A DNA stretch of 17,092 nt from Desulfovibrio sp. (GTDB taxonomy: Bacteria > Desulfobacterota > Desulfovibrionia > Desulfovibrionales > Desulfovibrionaceae): positions 1 through 17,092 of the forward strand of contig JAIWOE010000068.1 in the NCBI GenBank assembly GCA_020217165.1, read 5' to 3'. Each line of letters opens with the position of its first letter. Position 1 is the first letter of the stretch. Positions 6,818-14,038 of this stretch are shown piece by piece. The position numbers were made by a program, and so were the translations under genes. The notes beneath the pieces are model-generated. The model worked only from the letters and a program-made list of their open reading frames with translations. It made no database searches and was not told the origin of the DNA.

Positions 6818-7513
6818 ATGAGAACCAACACCATGACCGCACCCAGGCAGTACCAGTACCTGGACATCATCACCGGGCTGTTCGTGGCCCTGCTGCTCAT
6901 TTCCAACGTGTCCTCCACCAAGATCGTGGTGCTGGGGCCCTTTACCTTTGACGGCGGCACCTTGCTGTTTCCCCTGACGTACATTTTTGGAGACGTGCTC
7001 ACCGAGGTGTACGGCTATGCCCGCAGCCGTCGCGTCATCTGGACCGGGTTTTTCTCCCTGTTCCTGCTCTCGGGGCTGCTCACGGTGGTGGGCATGCTGC
7101 CGGCGGCGTCGGACTGGGGGCACCAGGCGGCCTTCGAGACCATCCTGGGCCAGGCGCCACGCATCGTCATCGCCAGCTTCATCGCCTACTTTGCCGGCGG
7201 GTTCATCAACGCCTATCTCATGGCCCGCATGAAAGTCTGGTCCTCGGGCCGGCGGCTTTGGGTTCGCACCATCGGCTCCACCGTGGCGGGGGAGGGAGTG
7301 GATACGGCGTTGTTCTGCTGCATCGCCTTCTGGGGCGTGCTGCCGGCGGAATTGCTGTGGGCCGTCATCATTTCCAATTATGTCTTCAAGGTGGCGGTGG
7401 AGGTGCTCTTCACTCCCCTGACGTACGCCCTGGTGGGCTTCCTCAAACGGTCCGAGCGCGAAGATGTGTACGACCGCGAGACGGACTTCAATCCCTTCGT
7501 GATCAGGGGCTAA
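6818..7513 (+). CDS. yhhQ: Queuosine precursor transporter (YhhQ/DUF165 family)
   Basis: The protein has 231 aa with about six hydrophobic membrane segments. Family hallmarks include LLISNVSSTKIV in the first segment, GTLLFPLTYIFGDVLTEVYGYARSR as consecutive blocks, the charged-residue region near IGSTVAGEGVDTALF, and a C-terminal segment with SNYVFKVAVEVLFTPLTYAL. Members import 7-cyano- or 7-aminomethyl-7-deazaguanine for queuosine tRNA modification. The start may be 6818 or ATG 6833 (MTAPRQYQ); neither has a strong ribosome site, though GAGAA precedes 6833. The gene follows the DUF4178-like gene by 45 nt, including a T-rich stretch (6798-6817). I found no convincing preQ1 riboswitch there. 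Whether it belongs to the upstream operon is open. Confidence 0.9.
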   Translation: MRTNTMTAPRQYQYLDIITGLFVALLLISNVSSTKIVVLGPFTFDGGTLLFPLTYIFGDVLTEVYGYARSRRVIWTGFFSLFLLSGLLTVVGMLPAASDWGHQAAFETILGQAPRIVIASFIAYFAGGFINAYLMARMKVWSSGRRLWVRTIGSTVAGEGVDTALFCCIAFWGVLPAELLWAVIISNYVFKVAVEVLFTPLTYALVGFLKRSEREDVYDRETDFNPFVIRG

Positions 7514-7585
7514 GGCGTCCGGGTGGGGCGCTCGCAGCCGGCTCCATCCTGATCCCCCCCCTCCTCAAGCTTTCCTCCCGCCTTG

Positions 7586-7615
7586 GTGCCCCTTCCCCTC
7601 TGCTGGAGGGGGCAC
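7586..7615. terminator. GC-rich hairpin after the queuosine-transporter gene, possible terminator
   Basis: An 11-bp stem (7586-7596 with 7605-7615, one G-U pair on the plus-strand RNA) and an 8-nt loop lie 73 nt after the transporter stop. There is no T-tract directly after it; the nearest T-rich run is about 20 nt downstream. It is therefore not a canonical intrinsic terminator, though it may end or stabilise the upstream mRNA. Confidence 0.5.
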
Positions 7616-7680
7616 GTCCAAAGCAATGCCGGATATTCTTATTTTCACGGCGGCTCCCCTTTCCCGTGCTCTTTGAGGGA

Positions 7681-7719
7681 GTTGTATCGCTGTATGCTCG
7701 GCTGCAGCAGCGTTACAAC
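7681..7719. promoter_or_regulatory. 39-nt imperfect dyad upstream of glnN
   Basis: GTTGTA (7681-7686) pairs with TACAAC (7714-7719), and after one mismatch CGCTG (7688-7692) pairs with CAGCG (7708-7712). A further TGC/GCA pair can close the loop. It could be a hairpin in a read-through transcript or a DNA operator. No T-tract follows on either strand. Confidence 0.45.
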
Positions 7720-7726
7720 AAGAGAA

Positions 7727-7755
7727 ATAACAATATTGTTGCCTGATCATACAAT
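7727..7755 (+). promoter_or_regulatory. Possible sigma-70 promoter of glnN overlapping palindromes
   Basis: ATAACA (7727-7732, four of six matches), a 17-nt spacer and TACAAT (7750-7755, five of six). The -35 overlaps the first palindrome and the -10 overlaps the second. Transcription would start near 7762 and give a leader of about 210 nt. Confidence 0.45.
7729..7740. promoter_or_regulatory. Palindromic site 1 upstream of glnN (AACAATATTGTT)
   Basis: A perfect 12-bp palindrome sharing the core ACAATATTGT with site 2. Its centre lies 21 bp from that of site 2, about two helical turns, so both would face the same side of the DNA. It is a candidate operator for an unidentified regulator. Confidence 0.55.
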
Positions 7756-7761
7756 ATTGTA
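7750..7761. promoter_or_regulatory. Palindromic site 2 upstream of glnN (TACAATATTGTA)
   Basis: A perfect 12-bp palindrome with the same 10-bp core as site 1. It contains a good -10 hexamer (TACAAT), so a protein bound here would block RNA polymerase. Confidence 0.55.
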
Positions 7762-7823
7762 AAAATATGCCATGTATTCTGCTTGCCTTGGGCGGGCAGG
7801 CGTTGCTAACTGCCTGAAACCGG

Positions 7824-7839
7824 TGGCAGTGGCTTGGCT
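7824..7839 (+). promoter_or_regulatory. Possible sigma-54 (-24/-12) element upstream of glnN
   Basis: The sequence TGGCAGTGGCTTGGCT keeps the GG-N10-GC spacing and most of the -24 box TGGCA; the -12 box deviates (TTGGCT in place of TTGC). Nitrogen-assimilation genes are often sigma-54 dependent, which makes it plausible. GG-N10-GC is common in GC-rich DNA, so confidence is low. Confidence 0.3.
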
Positions 7840-7973
7840 GTGGTCCCGCGAACCCCGCTGGCGATCTTTTTGCATTGCCTCTCGTCTCCGGCGGCTTCTT
7901 GCAAGCCCTCCTGAACGTAACTCGGCGGCAGTCCCGCGCTGCGCACCGGACAACCAGAAGCAAAGAGGAACCT

Positions 7974-10157
7974 ATGAGCGGCATCCAGGCTCGTCTGAAC
8001 GCAATCTCGGCCATCATTAATTACAAGCCGGCAAGCGCTCCCCTGAACTTCAGCGAAACCAAGCCCACTGAACTCTTTGGCTGCAACGTGTTCAGCGACA
8101 AGGTGATGCGCGAACGCCTGCCCAAAAATGTGTACAAATCCCTCAAGAAGACCATTGAGCACGGCGAAAAGCTGGACGCCTCCATCGCCGATGCCGTGGC
8201 CAACGCCATGAAGGATTGGGCCATTGAGCGCGGCGCCACCCACTTTACCCACGTCTTCTACCCCCTGACCGGCCTGACCGCCGAAAAGCACGACGCCTTC
8301 CTGGTGCCCGACGGCAAGGGCGGCGCCATTGCCGAATTCAGCGGCAAGCTGCTCATCCAGGGTGAGCCCGACGCCTCCAGCTTCCCCTCCGGCGGCCTGC
8401 GCACCACCTTCGAAGCCCGTGGCTACACCGCCTGGGACGTGACCAGCCCCGCCTTTATCCTGGAAAACCCCAACGGCGTGTTCCTGTGCATCCCCACGGC
8501 CTTCGTCTCCTGGACCGGCGAAGCCCTGGACAAGAAGACCCCCCTGCTGCGGTCCCTGCAGTCCCTGAACACCCAGGCCCAGCGTGTGCTCAAGCTGTTT
8601 GGCACCAGCACCAAGACCCCCATCACCTGCTATGCTGGGCCCGAGCAGGAATATTTCCTCATTGATCGCAATTTTGTCTTCAACCGTCCCGACCTGCTCA
8701 TCGCCGGCCGCTCCCTCTTTGGCGCACCCCCGGCCAAGGGCCAGGAGTTCGAGGACCAGTACTTCGGCGTCATCCCCCGCCGTGTGCTGGCCTTCATGAT
8801 GGAAGTGGAGCGCGAACTCTTCAAGCTGGGCATTCCGGTCAAGACCCGGCACAACGAAGTGGCCCCCAGCCAGTTCGAAATCGCCCCCATTTACGAACAA
8901 GGCAACCTGGCCACGGACCACAACCAGATGGTCATGACCACCCTGCGCACCGTGGCCAAGCGCTACGGCATGGTCTGCCTGCTGCACGAAAAGCCCTTTG
9001 CCGGCATCAACGGCTCGGGCAAGCACCTGAACTACTCCATTGGCAACAACGAGCTGGGCAGCCTGTTTGATCCGGGCGACACCCCCCACGAAAACGCCCA
9101 GTTCCTGGTGTTCTGCGCCGCCGCCATCCGCGCCGTGCACAAGTTCGGTGCCCTGCTGCGCGCCACCGTGGCCTCTGCCTCCAACGACCATCGCCTGGGC
9201 GCCAACGAAGCCCCGCCGGCCATCATGTCCGTCTACCTGGGCGAACAGCTGGCCGACGTGTTCGATCAGATCAAGAAGGGCGACCTCAAGGGCTCCAAGA
9301 AGAAGGATGCCATGCATGTGGGCGTGGACACCCTGCCCCCCCTGCCCATGGACGCCGGCGACCGCAACCGCACCTCACCCTTTGCCTTCACCGGCAACCG
9401 CTTCGAGTTCCGCGCCGTGGGCTCCTCCATGTCCATTGCCGGCTCCCAGGTGGCCCTGAACGCCATGATGGCCGACTCCCTGGAATACATCGCCAATGAG
9501 CTGGAAACGGCCACCGGCGGCGATCCCAAGAAGCTCAATGCCGCAGTCCAGGCCCTCATCCAGAAGATCATGGTGGAGCACGATGCCATTGTCTTCAACG
9601 GCAACGGCTACTCCGAAGAATGGCATGCCGAAGCCGAAAAGCGTGGCCTGCCTAACCTGCGCACCACCCCCGACGCCCTGCCCGTGCTCACCTCTCCCGA
9701 AGTGGTGGAGCTCTTTGGCAAGTACAACATCCTCTCCAAGGCCGAGCTGGCGTCTCGCCAGGAAATCTACCTGGAGCAGTATTGCAAGACCATCGCCACC
9801 GAGGCCAACCTCATGGTGCGCATGGCCAAAACCATCATTTACCCGGCTGCCATGCGCTACCAGGGAGAGCTGGCTTCTGCCTGCGCCAACAACAAGGCCG
9901 CCGGCGTCGCCTGCGCCGCCAGCCCGGTGCTCAAAGAAGTGTCGGACCTGCTGGTAAGCCTCACCGAAAAGATCGCCGCCCTGGAAAAGATCCTGGCGCA
10001 CGAAAATGGCGACACCTTAAGCCATGCCAAGTTCTTCTGCGACAAGGCCTTGCCGGCCATGAACGAACTGCGCGCCGTGGCTGATGCGTTGGAGGGTTTG
10101 GTGGCCGACGACCTGTGGTCCCTGCCTTGCTACCAGGAAATGCTGTTCATCCGCTAA
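7974..10157 (+). CDS. glnN: Type III glutamine synthetase
   Basis: The protein has 727 aa, the usual length for the large GSIII family, not the roughly 470 aa of GSI. It makes glutamine from glutamate, ammonia and ATP in the cytoplasm, in GSIII as a dodecamer. Visible motifs: the N-terminal GSIII region ([14 protein letters not shown]), [10 protein letters not shown] near residue 222 (metal and substrate glutamates), [16 protein letters not shown], the glycine-histidine block [11 protein letters not shown], the family signature [21 protein letters not shown] near 404, and the [17 protein letters not shown] block. All active-site regions look intact. Start ATG 7974 has AGAGGA (7964-7969) 4 nt upstream; an in-frame ATG at 7875 has no such site. 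Codon use is strongly biased, suggesting high expression. The gene stands alone between a 460-nt regulatory region and a strong hairpin; no glnB or amtB is nearby. Confidence 0.97.
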   Translation: MSGIQARLNAISAIINYKPASAPLNFSETKPTELFGCNVFSDKVMRERLPKNVYKSLKKTIEHGEKLDASIADAVANAMKDWAIERGATHFTHVFYPLTGLTAEKHDAFLVPDGKGGAIAEFSGKLLIQGEPDASSFPSGGLRTTFEARGYTAWDVTSPAFILENPNGVFLCIPTAFVSWTGEALDKKTPLLRSLQSLNTQAQRVLKLFGTSTKTPITCYAGPEQEYFLIDRNFVFNRPDLLIAGRSLFGAPPAKGQEFEDQYFGVIPRRVLAFMMEVERELFKLGIPVKTRHNEVAPSQFEIAPIYEQGNLATDHNQMVMTTLRTVAKRYGMVCLLHEKPFAGINGSGKHLNYSIGNNELGSLFDPGDTPHENAQFLVFCAAAIRAVHKFGALLRATVASASNDHRLGANEAPPAIMSVYLGEQLADVFDQIKKGDLKGSKKKDAMHVGVDTLPPLPMDAGDRNRTSPFAFTGNRFEFRAVGSSMSIAGSQVALNAMMADSLEYIANELETATGGDPKKLNAAVQALIQKIMVEHDAIVFNGNGYSEEWHAEAEKRGLPNLRTTPDALPVLTSPEVVELFGKYNILSKAELASRQEIYLEQYCKTIATEANLMVRMAKTIIYPAAMRYQGELASACANNKAAGVACAASPVLKEVSDLLVSLTEKIAALEKILAHENGDTLSHAKFFCDKALPAMNELRAVADALEGLVADDLWSLPCYQEMLFIR

Positions 10158-10194
10158 CGCACTCCCGAGCATGCCTTGCGTGCTCCAGTACCAC

Positions 10195-10226
10195 CACACG
10201 CCGCTTCCGAAAGGGGGCGGCGTGTG
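10195..10226. terminator. 14-bp hairpin with GAAA tetraloop between convergent genes
   Basis: The arms 10195-10208 and 10213-10226 pair over 14 bp (two G-U pairs on the plus-strand RNA) and close with a GAAA loop, a stable GNRA tetraloop. It lies 37 nt after the glnN stop and 34 nt beyond the stop of the convergent methyltransferase gene, so it could end both transcripts. Neither side has a long T-run, so termination would rest mainly on the stem or on Rho. Confidence 0.7.
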
Positions 10227-10260
10227 TCGTTGGGGCGCTGTTGGGTGAGGGATGGCCAGG

Positions 10261-11466
10261 CTATTCCACCACAACCCGCAAGAACACCGGCGAAGCGCCC
10301 AGGTTTTCAAACCAGCTGACGCGTTCGGCCACCATGTCGAAGCTCAGCACGTATTCGCCACGGGGCAGGGCCGGCAGCTCGAACCGCAGGGTCGCCTCCT
10401 CGCCAGGAGCCATGTCGTGGGGCAGGGGGCAGCGGAAAAAATTGGGCTGGACCGGATGCTTGTGTTGATCAAGCAGACCCACCCCCAGGGCTACCTTGCC
10501 GAAAGCCCGCCTTGCCGTGGCCAGCCAGGTGGCTGTGCCGGTGTTGTGGCAGTGTACCGCAAGGGGAAGGCGCGTCTGGACCTGCAGGCGGTGCACCCGA
10601 TCCGGCGCAGGGGCCAGCAGGCGCAACGCATGGGCCAGGCCGACGGCACTCCGGCTGTCCTGGCGCAATTCCCCTTTCTGCAGGAAAAAGATGGTGGCTG
10701 CGCGGTTGTAGTCCAGCAGGGCCTGCATGTGCTGGGGATTGCAGGCGGTGAACGAGCCCAAAAATGCGTCCACGTCCACTTCATGGGAAACCGGCAACTG
10801 CAGCTTGCAATACACCTTGGTAAAGCCGACGGATTTGGCCGTGGCGGCAATCTCTTCCACCAGAATGTCATTTTCCAGCACATTGAACAGGCGCATTTCG
10901 CGCTGGGAGGCGACAGTTTGGGAATGGAAGCGGCCCGGTTCGGAAAAGCCGGCAATGCCTCCAGGCCGCAGTACCCGCGCAAACTCCGCCAGCACCTCCT
11001 GCTGATTGGGCACGTGATGGAAGGAATCAAAACAGACGATGCGATCCACGCTGGCATCAGGCAGGTCGATGCTGTGTCCGTTGAACTCCAAAAAGGCCGG
11101 CGGATCCAAGGGCGGACAGGTGGTGATGAGGGGATGCTTGGCAAACAGCTCCCGGCCTACGTTCAGGGCCGTGATGGAGGGATCTACAGAGATGGTGGAT
11201 AGACCCAACTGGTTGAGCAGCCGTGACAGCCAGCACACCCCCGCGCCGAACTCCAGCACCGTCAACCCGGCATGCAGCTTGAGGCCGTCCAGCAACAAGC
11301 CCAGCTGATACAAATAATGTGGTGTTTCGGTAACACTGCAAAACGGCTTGCTCATGCTGAAGGTATGATCGTTGACGGCCTTGAAATAGTCTTCCGCAGT
11401 ACGACACAACCCCGAGACATTCAGGGTCGCGATCAACTGCTGCGGGTCAATGGGCTCGCTGTGCAT
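10261..11466 (-). CDS. Class I SAM-dependent methyltransferase with C-terminal beta-rich domain
   Basis: The protein has 401 aa. The N-terminal two thirds are a Methyltransf_11/25-type fold: motif I LTVLEFGAGVCWLS, the acidic strand STISVDPS, IVCFDSFHHVPNQQEVL and the post-motif ARVLRPGGIAGFSEPG. The last 110 residues (from about LQVQTRLPLAVHCHNTGTATW to VSWFENLGASPVFLRVVV) look like a beta-sandwich with N-T-G-x-A-x-W and LPHDMAPGEE turns. Such domains are seen in proteins that modify or carry surface glycans. Start ATG 11466 has AAGGA (11472-11476) 5 nt upstream; an upstream in-frame ATG at 11625 adds non-protein-like sequence. It is divergent from two glycosyltransferases, so the acceptor may be a sugar, but that is inference. 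Confidence 0.85.
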   Translation of the reverse strand: MHSEPIDPQQLIATLNVSGLCRTAEDYFKAVNDHTFSMSKPFCSVTETPHYLYQLGLLLDGLKLHAGLTVLEFGAGVCWLSRLLNQLGLSTISVDPSITALNVGRELFAKHPLITTCPPLDPPAFLEFNGHSIDLPDASVDRIVCFDSFHHVPNQQEVLAEFARVLRPGGIAGFSEPGRFHSQTVASQREMRLFNVLENDILVEEIAATAKSVGFTKVYCKLQLPVSHEVDVDAFLGSFTACNPQHMQALLDYNRAATIFFLQKGELRQDSRSAVGLAHALRLLAPAPDRVHRLQVQTRLPLAVHCHNTGTATWLATARRAFGKVALGVGLLDQHKHPVQPNFFRCPLPHDMAPGEEATLRFELPALPRGEYVLSFDMVAERVSWFENLGASPVFLRVVVE

Positions 11467-11504
11467 GGCTATCCTTGTGGTCGATAGGGGGTGTGGCGGT
11501 GGAA

Positions 11505-11520
11505 AGGCGCGGTTGCGCCT
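11505..11520. promoter_or_regulatory. Small hairpin in the methyltransferase 5' leader
   Basis: AGGCGC-GGTT-GCGCCT is a perfect 6-bp stem with a 4-nt loop. It lies between the candidate promoter (11538-11567) and the ribosome site of the methyltransferase gene. It may affect mRNA stability or translation. Short GC hairpins are common in such DNA. Confidence 0.35.
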
Positions 11521-11537
11521 CAAGGGTCTATGCTCTG

Positions 11538-11567
11538 GATATACGAATGTCGCGGCAGGGGCGTCAA
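11538..11567 (-). promoter_or_regulatory. Possible promoter of the methyltransferase gene
   Basis: On the minus strand TTGACG (11562-11567, five of six) is followed by an 18-nt spacer and TATATC (11538-11543, four of six). The predicted leader is about 65 nt. On the plus strand a perfect TTGACA (11600-11605) points toward the glycosyltransferases, but no good -10 follows. Confidence 0.5.
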
Positions 11568-11657
11568 GCCAAGCCATGGACGAGCCTGGGAAGGAAGGAT
11601 TGACAGCGGCCGGCTTCGCAGTCATCCAAAGGCATCCTCCCCCGCGAGGCCTTGCCC

Positions 11658-12800
11658 ATGAAATACTGCCTGATCACCCATTCCCTTGCCTGCGGCGGCG
11701 CGGAACGCTGCGTGGCGGCCCTGGCCAACCATTGGGCTGCCGCGGGGCATGAGGTGGTGGTGGTGACCCAGGCGCCCAGGACGCTGGATTTTTACGCCCT
11801 GCATCCCGGCGTGGGGCGCGTGGCCCTGGCCCTGGACCGGCCCAGCACGGGTGCCTGGCAGGCCGTGGCGCACAATCTGGCTCGGGTGCGCGCCCTGCGC
11901 CAGGTGCTGCGCCAGGAGCGGCCGGACGTGGCCGTGGGGGTGATGACGGCCAGCAACTGCCTGCTGGCCCTGGCCCGCAGCCTGGGTGGCGGGACCTATC
12001 TGGCCGTGGGGTCCGAGGAATATCCGCCCTACATGCGCCCCCTGGGCCAACCCTGGGAAACCCTGCGCAGACTCCTGTATCCCCGGCTGGATGCCGTGGT
12101 GTCCCACGCCGCACCCAGCGCCCAATGGCTGCAGCGGCATGCCGGCGTCAGGTGCGCGCCGGTTCTACCCAACCCCATTCCCTGGCCCCTGCCCAGGCAG
12201 GCCCCCCTGCTGGCCACCGCGCCGGCCTTTCCCGAACAGAAAACCCTCCTGGCCGTGGGCCGGCTGGCGCCGGAAAAGGGCTTCGACCGCCTGCTGCGGG
12301 CCTTTGCGGGTCTTGCGCCGCGGCATCCGCAGTGGCGGCTGGTCATTCTCGGGGAAGGCCCCGGACGTGCCGGGTTGGAGGCCCAGCGCCAGGCCCTGGC
12401 TCTGCAGGACCGCGTGTTCCTGCCGGGTCTGGCCGGCAATGTGGGAGACTGGTACACGGCGGCGGATCTCTTTGCCCTGACCTCGCATCACGAGGGCTTC
12501 GGCAACGCCCTGGCCGAGGCCCTGATGCACGGCCTGCCAGCCGTGAGCGTGGATTGCGAGGCCGGCCCGCGGGAGATCCTGCGGCATGGGGTGGATGGCC
12601 TGCTGGTGCCCCAGGACGAGCCCACCGCCCTTGCGTCCGCCCTGGATCGCATGATGGCGGATGAAGCCCTGCGCAGCGCCTGTGCCCGGCGGGCCGTGGA
12701 AGCGAGGGAGCGCTTTGCCCCGGCCCAGGTGGCCGCCAGATGGGACGCCCTGTTCGATGACTTGCGGCAGGCCAGGCCTGTGCGGGCAGGCGTCTCGTGA
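11658..12800 (+). CDS. GT4 family glycosyltransferase (copy 1)
   Basis: The protein has 380 aa with the GT-B fold. The N-terminal block MKYCLITHSLACGGAERCV carries the GGAE acceptor-side motif typical of AmsD/PglH-like GT4 enzymes, followed by LDFYALHPGVGRVAL. The donor-side half has VGRLAPEKGFDRLL, RLVILGEGPGR and the E-x7-E motif in EGFGNALAEAL. It is expected to transfer a nucleotide-sugar unit, probably retaining, to a glycan or lipid-linked acceptor at the cytoplasmic membrane face. Start ATG 11658 has GAGG (11646-11649) 8 nt upstream. Its TGA overlaps the GTG start of copy 2 by 4 nt, so the pair is coupled. Sugar specificity cannot be read from the sequence. Confidence 0.9.
   Translation: MKYCLITHSLACGGAERCVAALANHWAAAGHEVVVVTQAPRTLDFYALHPGVGRVALALDRPSTGAWQAVAHNLARVRALRQVLRQERPDVAVGVMTASNCLLALARSLGGGTYLAVGSEEYPPYMRPLGQPWETLRRLLYPRLDAVVSHAAPSAQWLQRHAGVRCAPVLPNPIPWPLPRQAPLLATAPAFPEQKTLLAVGRLAPEKGFDRLLRAFAGLAPRHPQWRLVILGEGPGRAGLEAQRQALALQDRVFLPGLAGNVGDWYTAADLFALTSHHEGFGNALAEALMHGLPAVSVDCEAGPREILRHGVDGLLVPQDEPTALASALDRMMADEALRSACARRAVEARERFAPAQVAARWDALFDDLRQARPVRAGVS
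12183..12619 (+). repeat. Donor-domain repeat, copy 1 of a gap-free 437-bp duplication
   Basis: Aligns without gaps at a constant offset of 1199 nt to 13382-13818 in the next glycosyltransferase gene. A 48-nt stretch (12299-12346 against 13498-13545) is identical including third codon positions. By eye, identity over the repeat is well above 80%. Confidence 0.9.
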
Positions 12801-14008
12801 ACCGCTGCTTCCTCATCCACTCCCTGGCCGCCGGCGGCGCGGAGCGCTGGGTGGCCACTATGGCGAACCATTGGGCCACCCGGGACGCAGGCCCTGGCGC
12901 ATCCGTGACCATCATCACCATGGCCCCGCCAGCGCAGGACTTCTATGCCCTGCACCCGGCGGTGCGGCGCATCAGCCTGGGGCACGATACCGTGTCCGCT
13001 GGTCTGGGGGGGGCGGTGGCCAAGAACCTGGCCCGCCTGCGCGCCCTGCGCCGGGCCTTGCAGGAGGCCATGCCCCAGGGCTTGCCGGGCACAGTGCAGG
13101 CGGGCATGGTGGTGGCAGTCATGCCCGAAAGCAGCTGCCTGCTGGCCCTGGCGGCCCTGACCTGGCCCTCGCGAACCTCACGAACTTCGCGCACCTGGGT
13201 GGCCATCGGCGCCGAGCGCAGTCATCCGCCCCTGAATCCCCTGGGCCGGGCGCGGTCCCTGGCCCGCGCCGTGCTCTACGGCCGCCTGGATGCCGTGGCC
13301 TGCCAGACCCGACCCAGCGCGGATTGGATCCTGCGGCACACCCTGGCCCGCCGTGCGCCGGTCATTCCCAATCCCGTCATTTGGCCCCTGCCCAGGCAGG
13401 CCCCCCTGTTGGACCCCACGCCAGCCTTTCCTGAACAGAAAACCCTCCTGACCGTGGGCAGGCTGGCGCCGGAAAAGGGCTTTGACCGCCTGCTGCAGGC
13501 CTTTGCGGGTCTTGCGCCGCGGCATCCGCAGTGGCGGCTGGTCATCCTGGGGGAAGGCCCCGGACGGGCTGGGCTGGAGGCCCAGCGCCAGGCCCTGCGC
13601 CTGCAGGACCGCGTATCCCTGCCCGGCCTGGCCGGCAACGTGGGAGACTGGTATGCGGCGGCGGACGTGTTTGTGCTGACCTCGCGCTACGAGGGCTTTC
13701 CCAACACCCTGCTGGAGGCCCTGGCCGCGGGCCTGCCGGCCGTGAGCGTGGACTGCGACACCGGCCCGCGGGAGATCCTGCGGCATGGGGTGGACGGTCT
13801 GCTGGTGCCCCAGGACGATTCCCCTGGCCCGGGGAATGGCCCCGAAAATGGTCTGGCGGCTGCCCTGGACCGCATGATGGCCGACGACGCCCTGCGCCGC
13901 GCCTGCGCCGCCCGGGCCGTGGAGGTGCGGGACCGCTTTGCCTTGCCGCACATCGCCGCCCAGTGGGACGCCCTCGTTACCGAACTCGCCGCCCGGCGCA
14001 GGCCTTGA
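12797..14008 (+). CDS. GT4 family glycosyltransferase (copy 2)
   Basis: The protein has 403 aa and starts at GTG 12797 inside the stop of copy 1 (GTGA overlap). It shares GGAERWV, QDFYALHPAVRRISL, VGRLAPEKGFDRLL, LVILGEGPGR and the E-x7-E motif EGFPNTLLEAL with copy 1. The N-terminal, acceptor-binding half is much more diverged (extra residues near DAGPGASV and QEAMPQGLPGTVQAG, and an RTSRTSRTW micro-repeat). The donor-binding half is almost identical to copy 1, except for an 8-residue Pro/Gly/Asn insertion after VPQDD. The simplest reading is same donor sugar, different acceptor, so the two may add consecutive sugars to one glycan. This is inference from GT-B architecture. Confidence 0.9.
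   Translation: MNRCFLIHSLAAGGAERWVATMANHWATRDAGPGASVTIITMAPPAQDFYALHPAVRRISLGHDTVSAGLGGAVAKNLARLRALRRALQEAMPQGLPGTVQAGMVVAVMPESSCLLALAALTWPSRTSRTSRTWVAIGAERSHPPLNPLGRARSLARAVLYGRLDAVACQTRPSADWILRHTLARRAPVIPNPVIWPLPRQAPLLDPTPAFPEQKTLLTVGRLAPEKGFDRLLQAFAGLAPRHPQWRLVILGEGPGRAGLEAQRQALRLQDRVSLPGLAGNVGDWYAAADVFVLTSRYEGFPNTLLEALAAGLPAVSVDCDTGPREILRHGVDGLLVPQDDSPGPGNGPENGLAAALDRMMADDALRRACAARAVEVRDRFALPHIAAQWDALVTELAARRRP
13382..13818 (+). repeat. Donor-domain repeat, copy 2
   Basis: Partner of 12183-12619. Similarity drops sharply upstream of 13382. Downstream it is interrupted at 13819 by a 24-nt insertion relative to copy 1. Confidence 0.9.
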
Positions 14009-14038
14009 CGAGACGCCGGGACGGGGGGAAAAGGGCCC

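Larger units (their letters stand above)
7514..7973. other. 460-nt non-coding regulatory region upstream of glnN
   Basis: No credible gene is present; in-frame extensions of glnN and short minus-strand ORFs lack ribosome sites and protein character. The region contains, in order: a GC-rich hairpin (7586-7615), an imperfect 39-nt dyad (7681-7719), two 12-bp palindromes 21 bp apart (7729-7740 and 7750-7761) overlapping a possible sigma-70 promoter, competing short hairpins (7795-7830), a possible sigma-54 element (7824-7839), and about 130 nt of leader to the glnN start. The 7720-7770 part is strongly AT-rich against the surrounding DNA. Confidence 0.7.

Noticed and set aside
6773..6832. preQ1 riboswitch before the queuosine-precursor transporter
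   Set aside because: Only about 45-60 nt are available and no preQ1-I type stem plus A-rich tail is seen; the T-rich stretch alone is not enough.
7840..7880. Intrinsic attenuator in the glnN leader (T5 run at about 7867-7871)
   Set aside because: No clean stem directly precedes the T-run.
7875..7973. 33-residue N-terminal extension of glutamine synthetase
   Set aside because: It is not typical of GSIII, and the ATG at 7974 has a good ribosome site and gives the family length.
11467..11625. 53-residue N-terminal extension of the methyltransferase
   Set aside because: The extension is not protein-like and crosses the likely promoter; AAGGA precedes ATG 11466.
11600..11628. Promoter of the glycosyltransferase pair from a perfect TTGACA
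   Set aside because: No acceptable -10 hexamer lies at 16-18 nt spacing; it may need an activator, but the sequence alone does not support a call.
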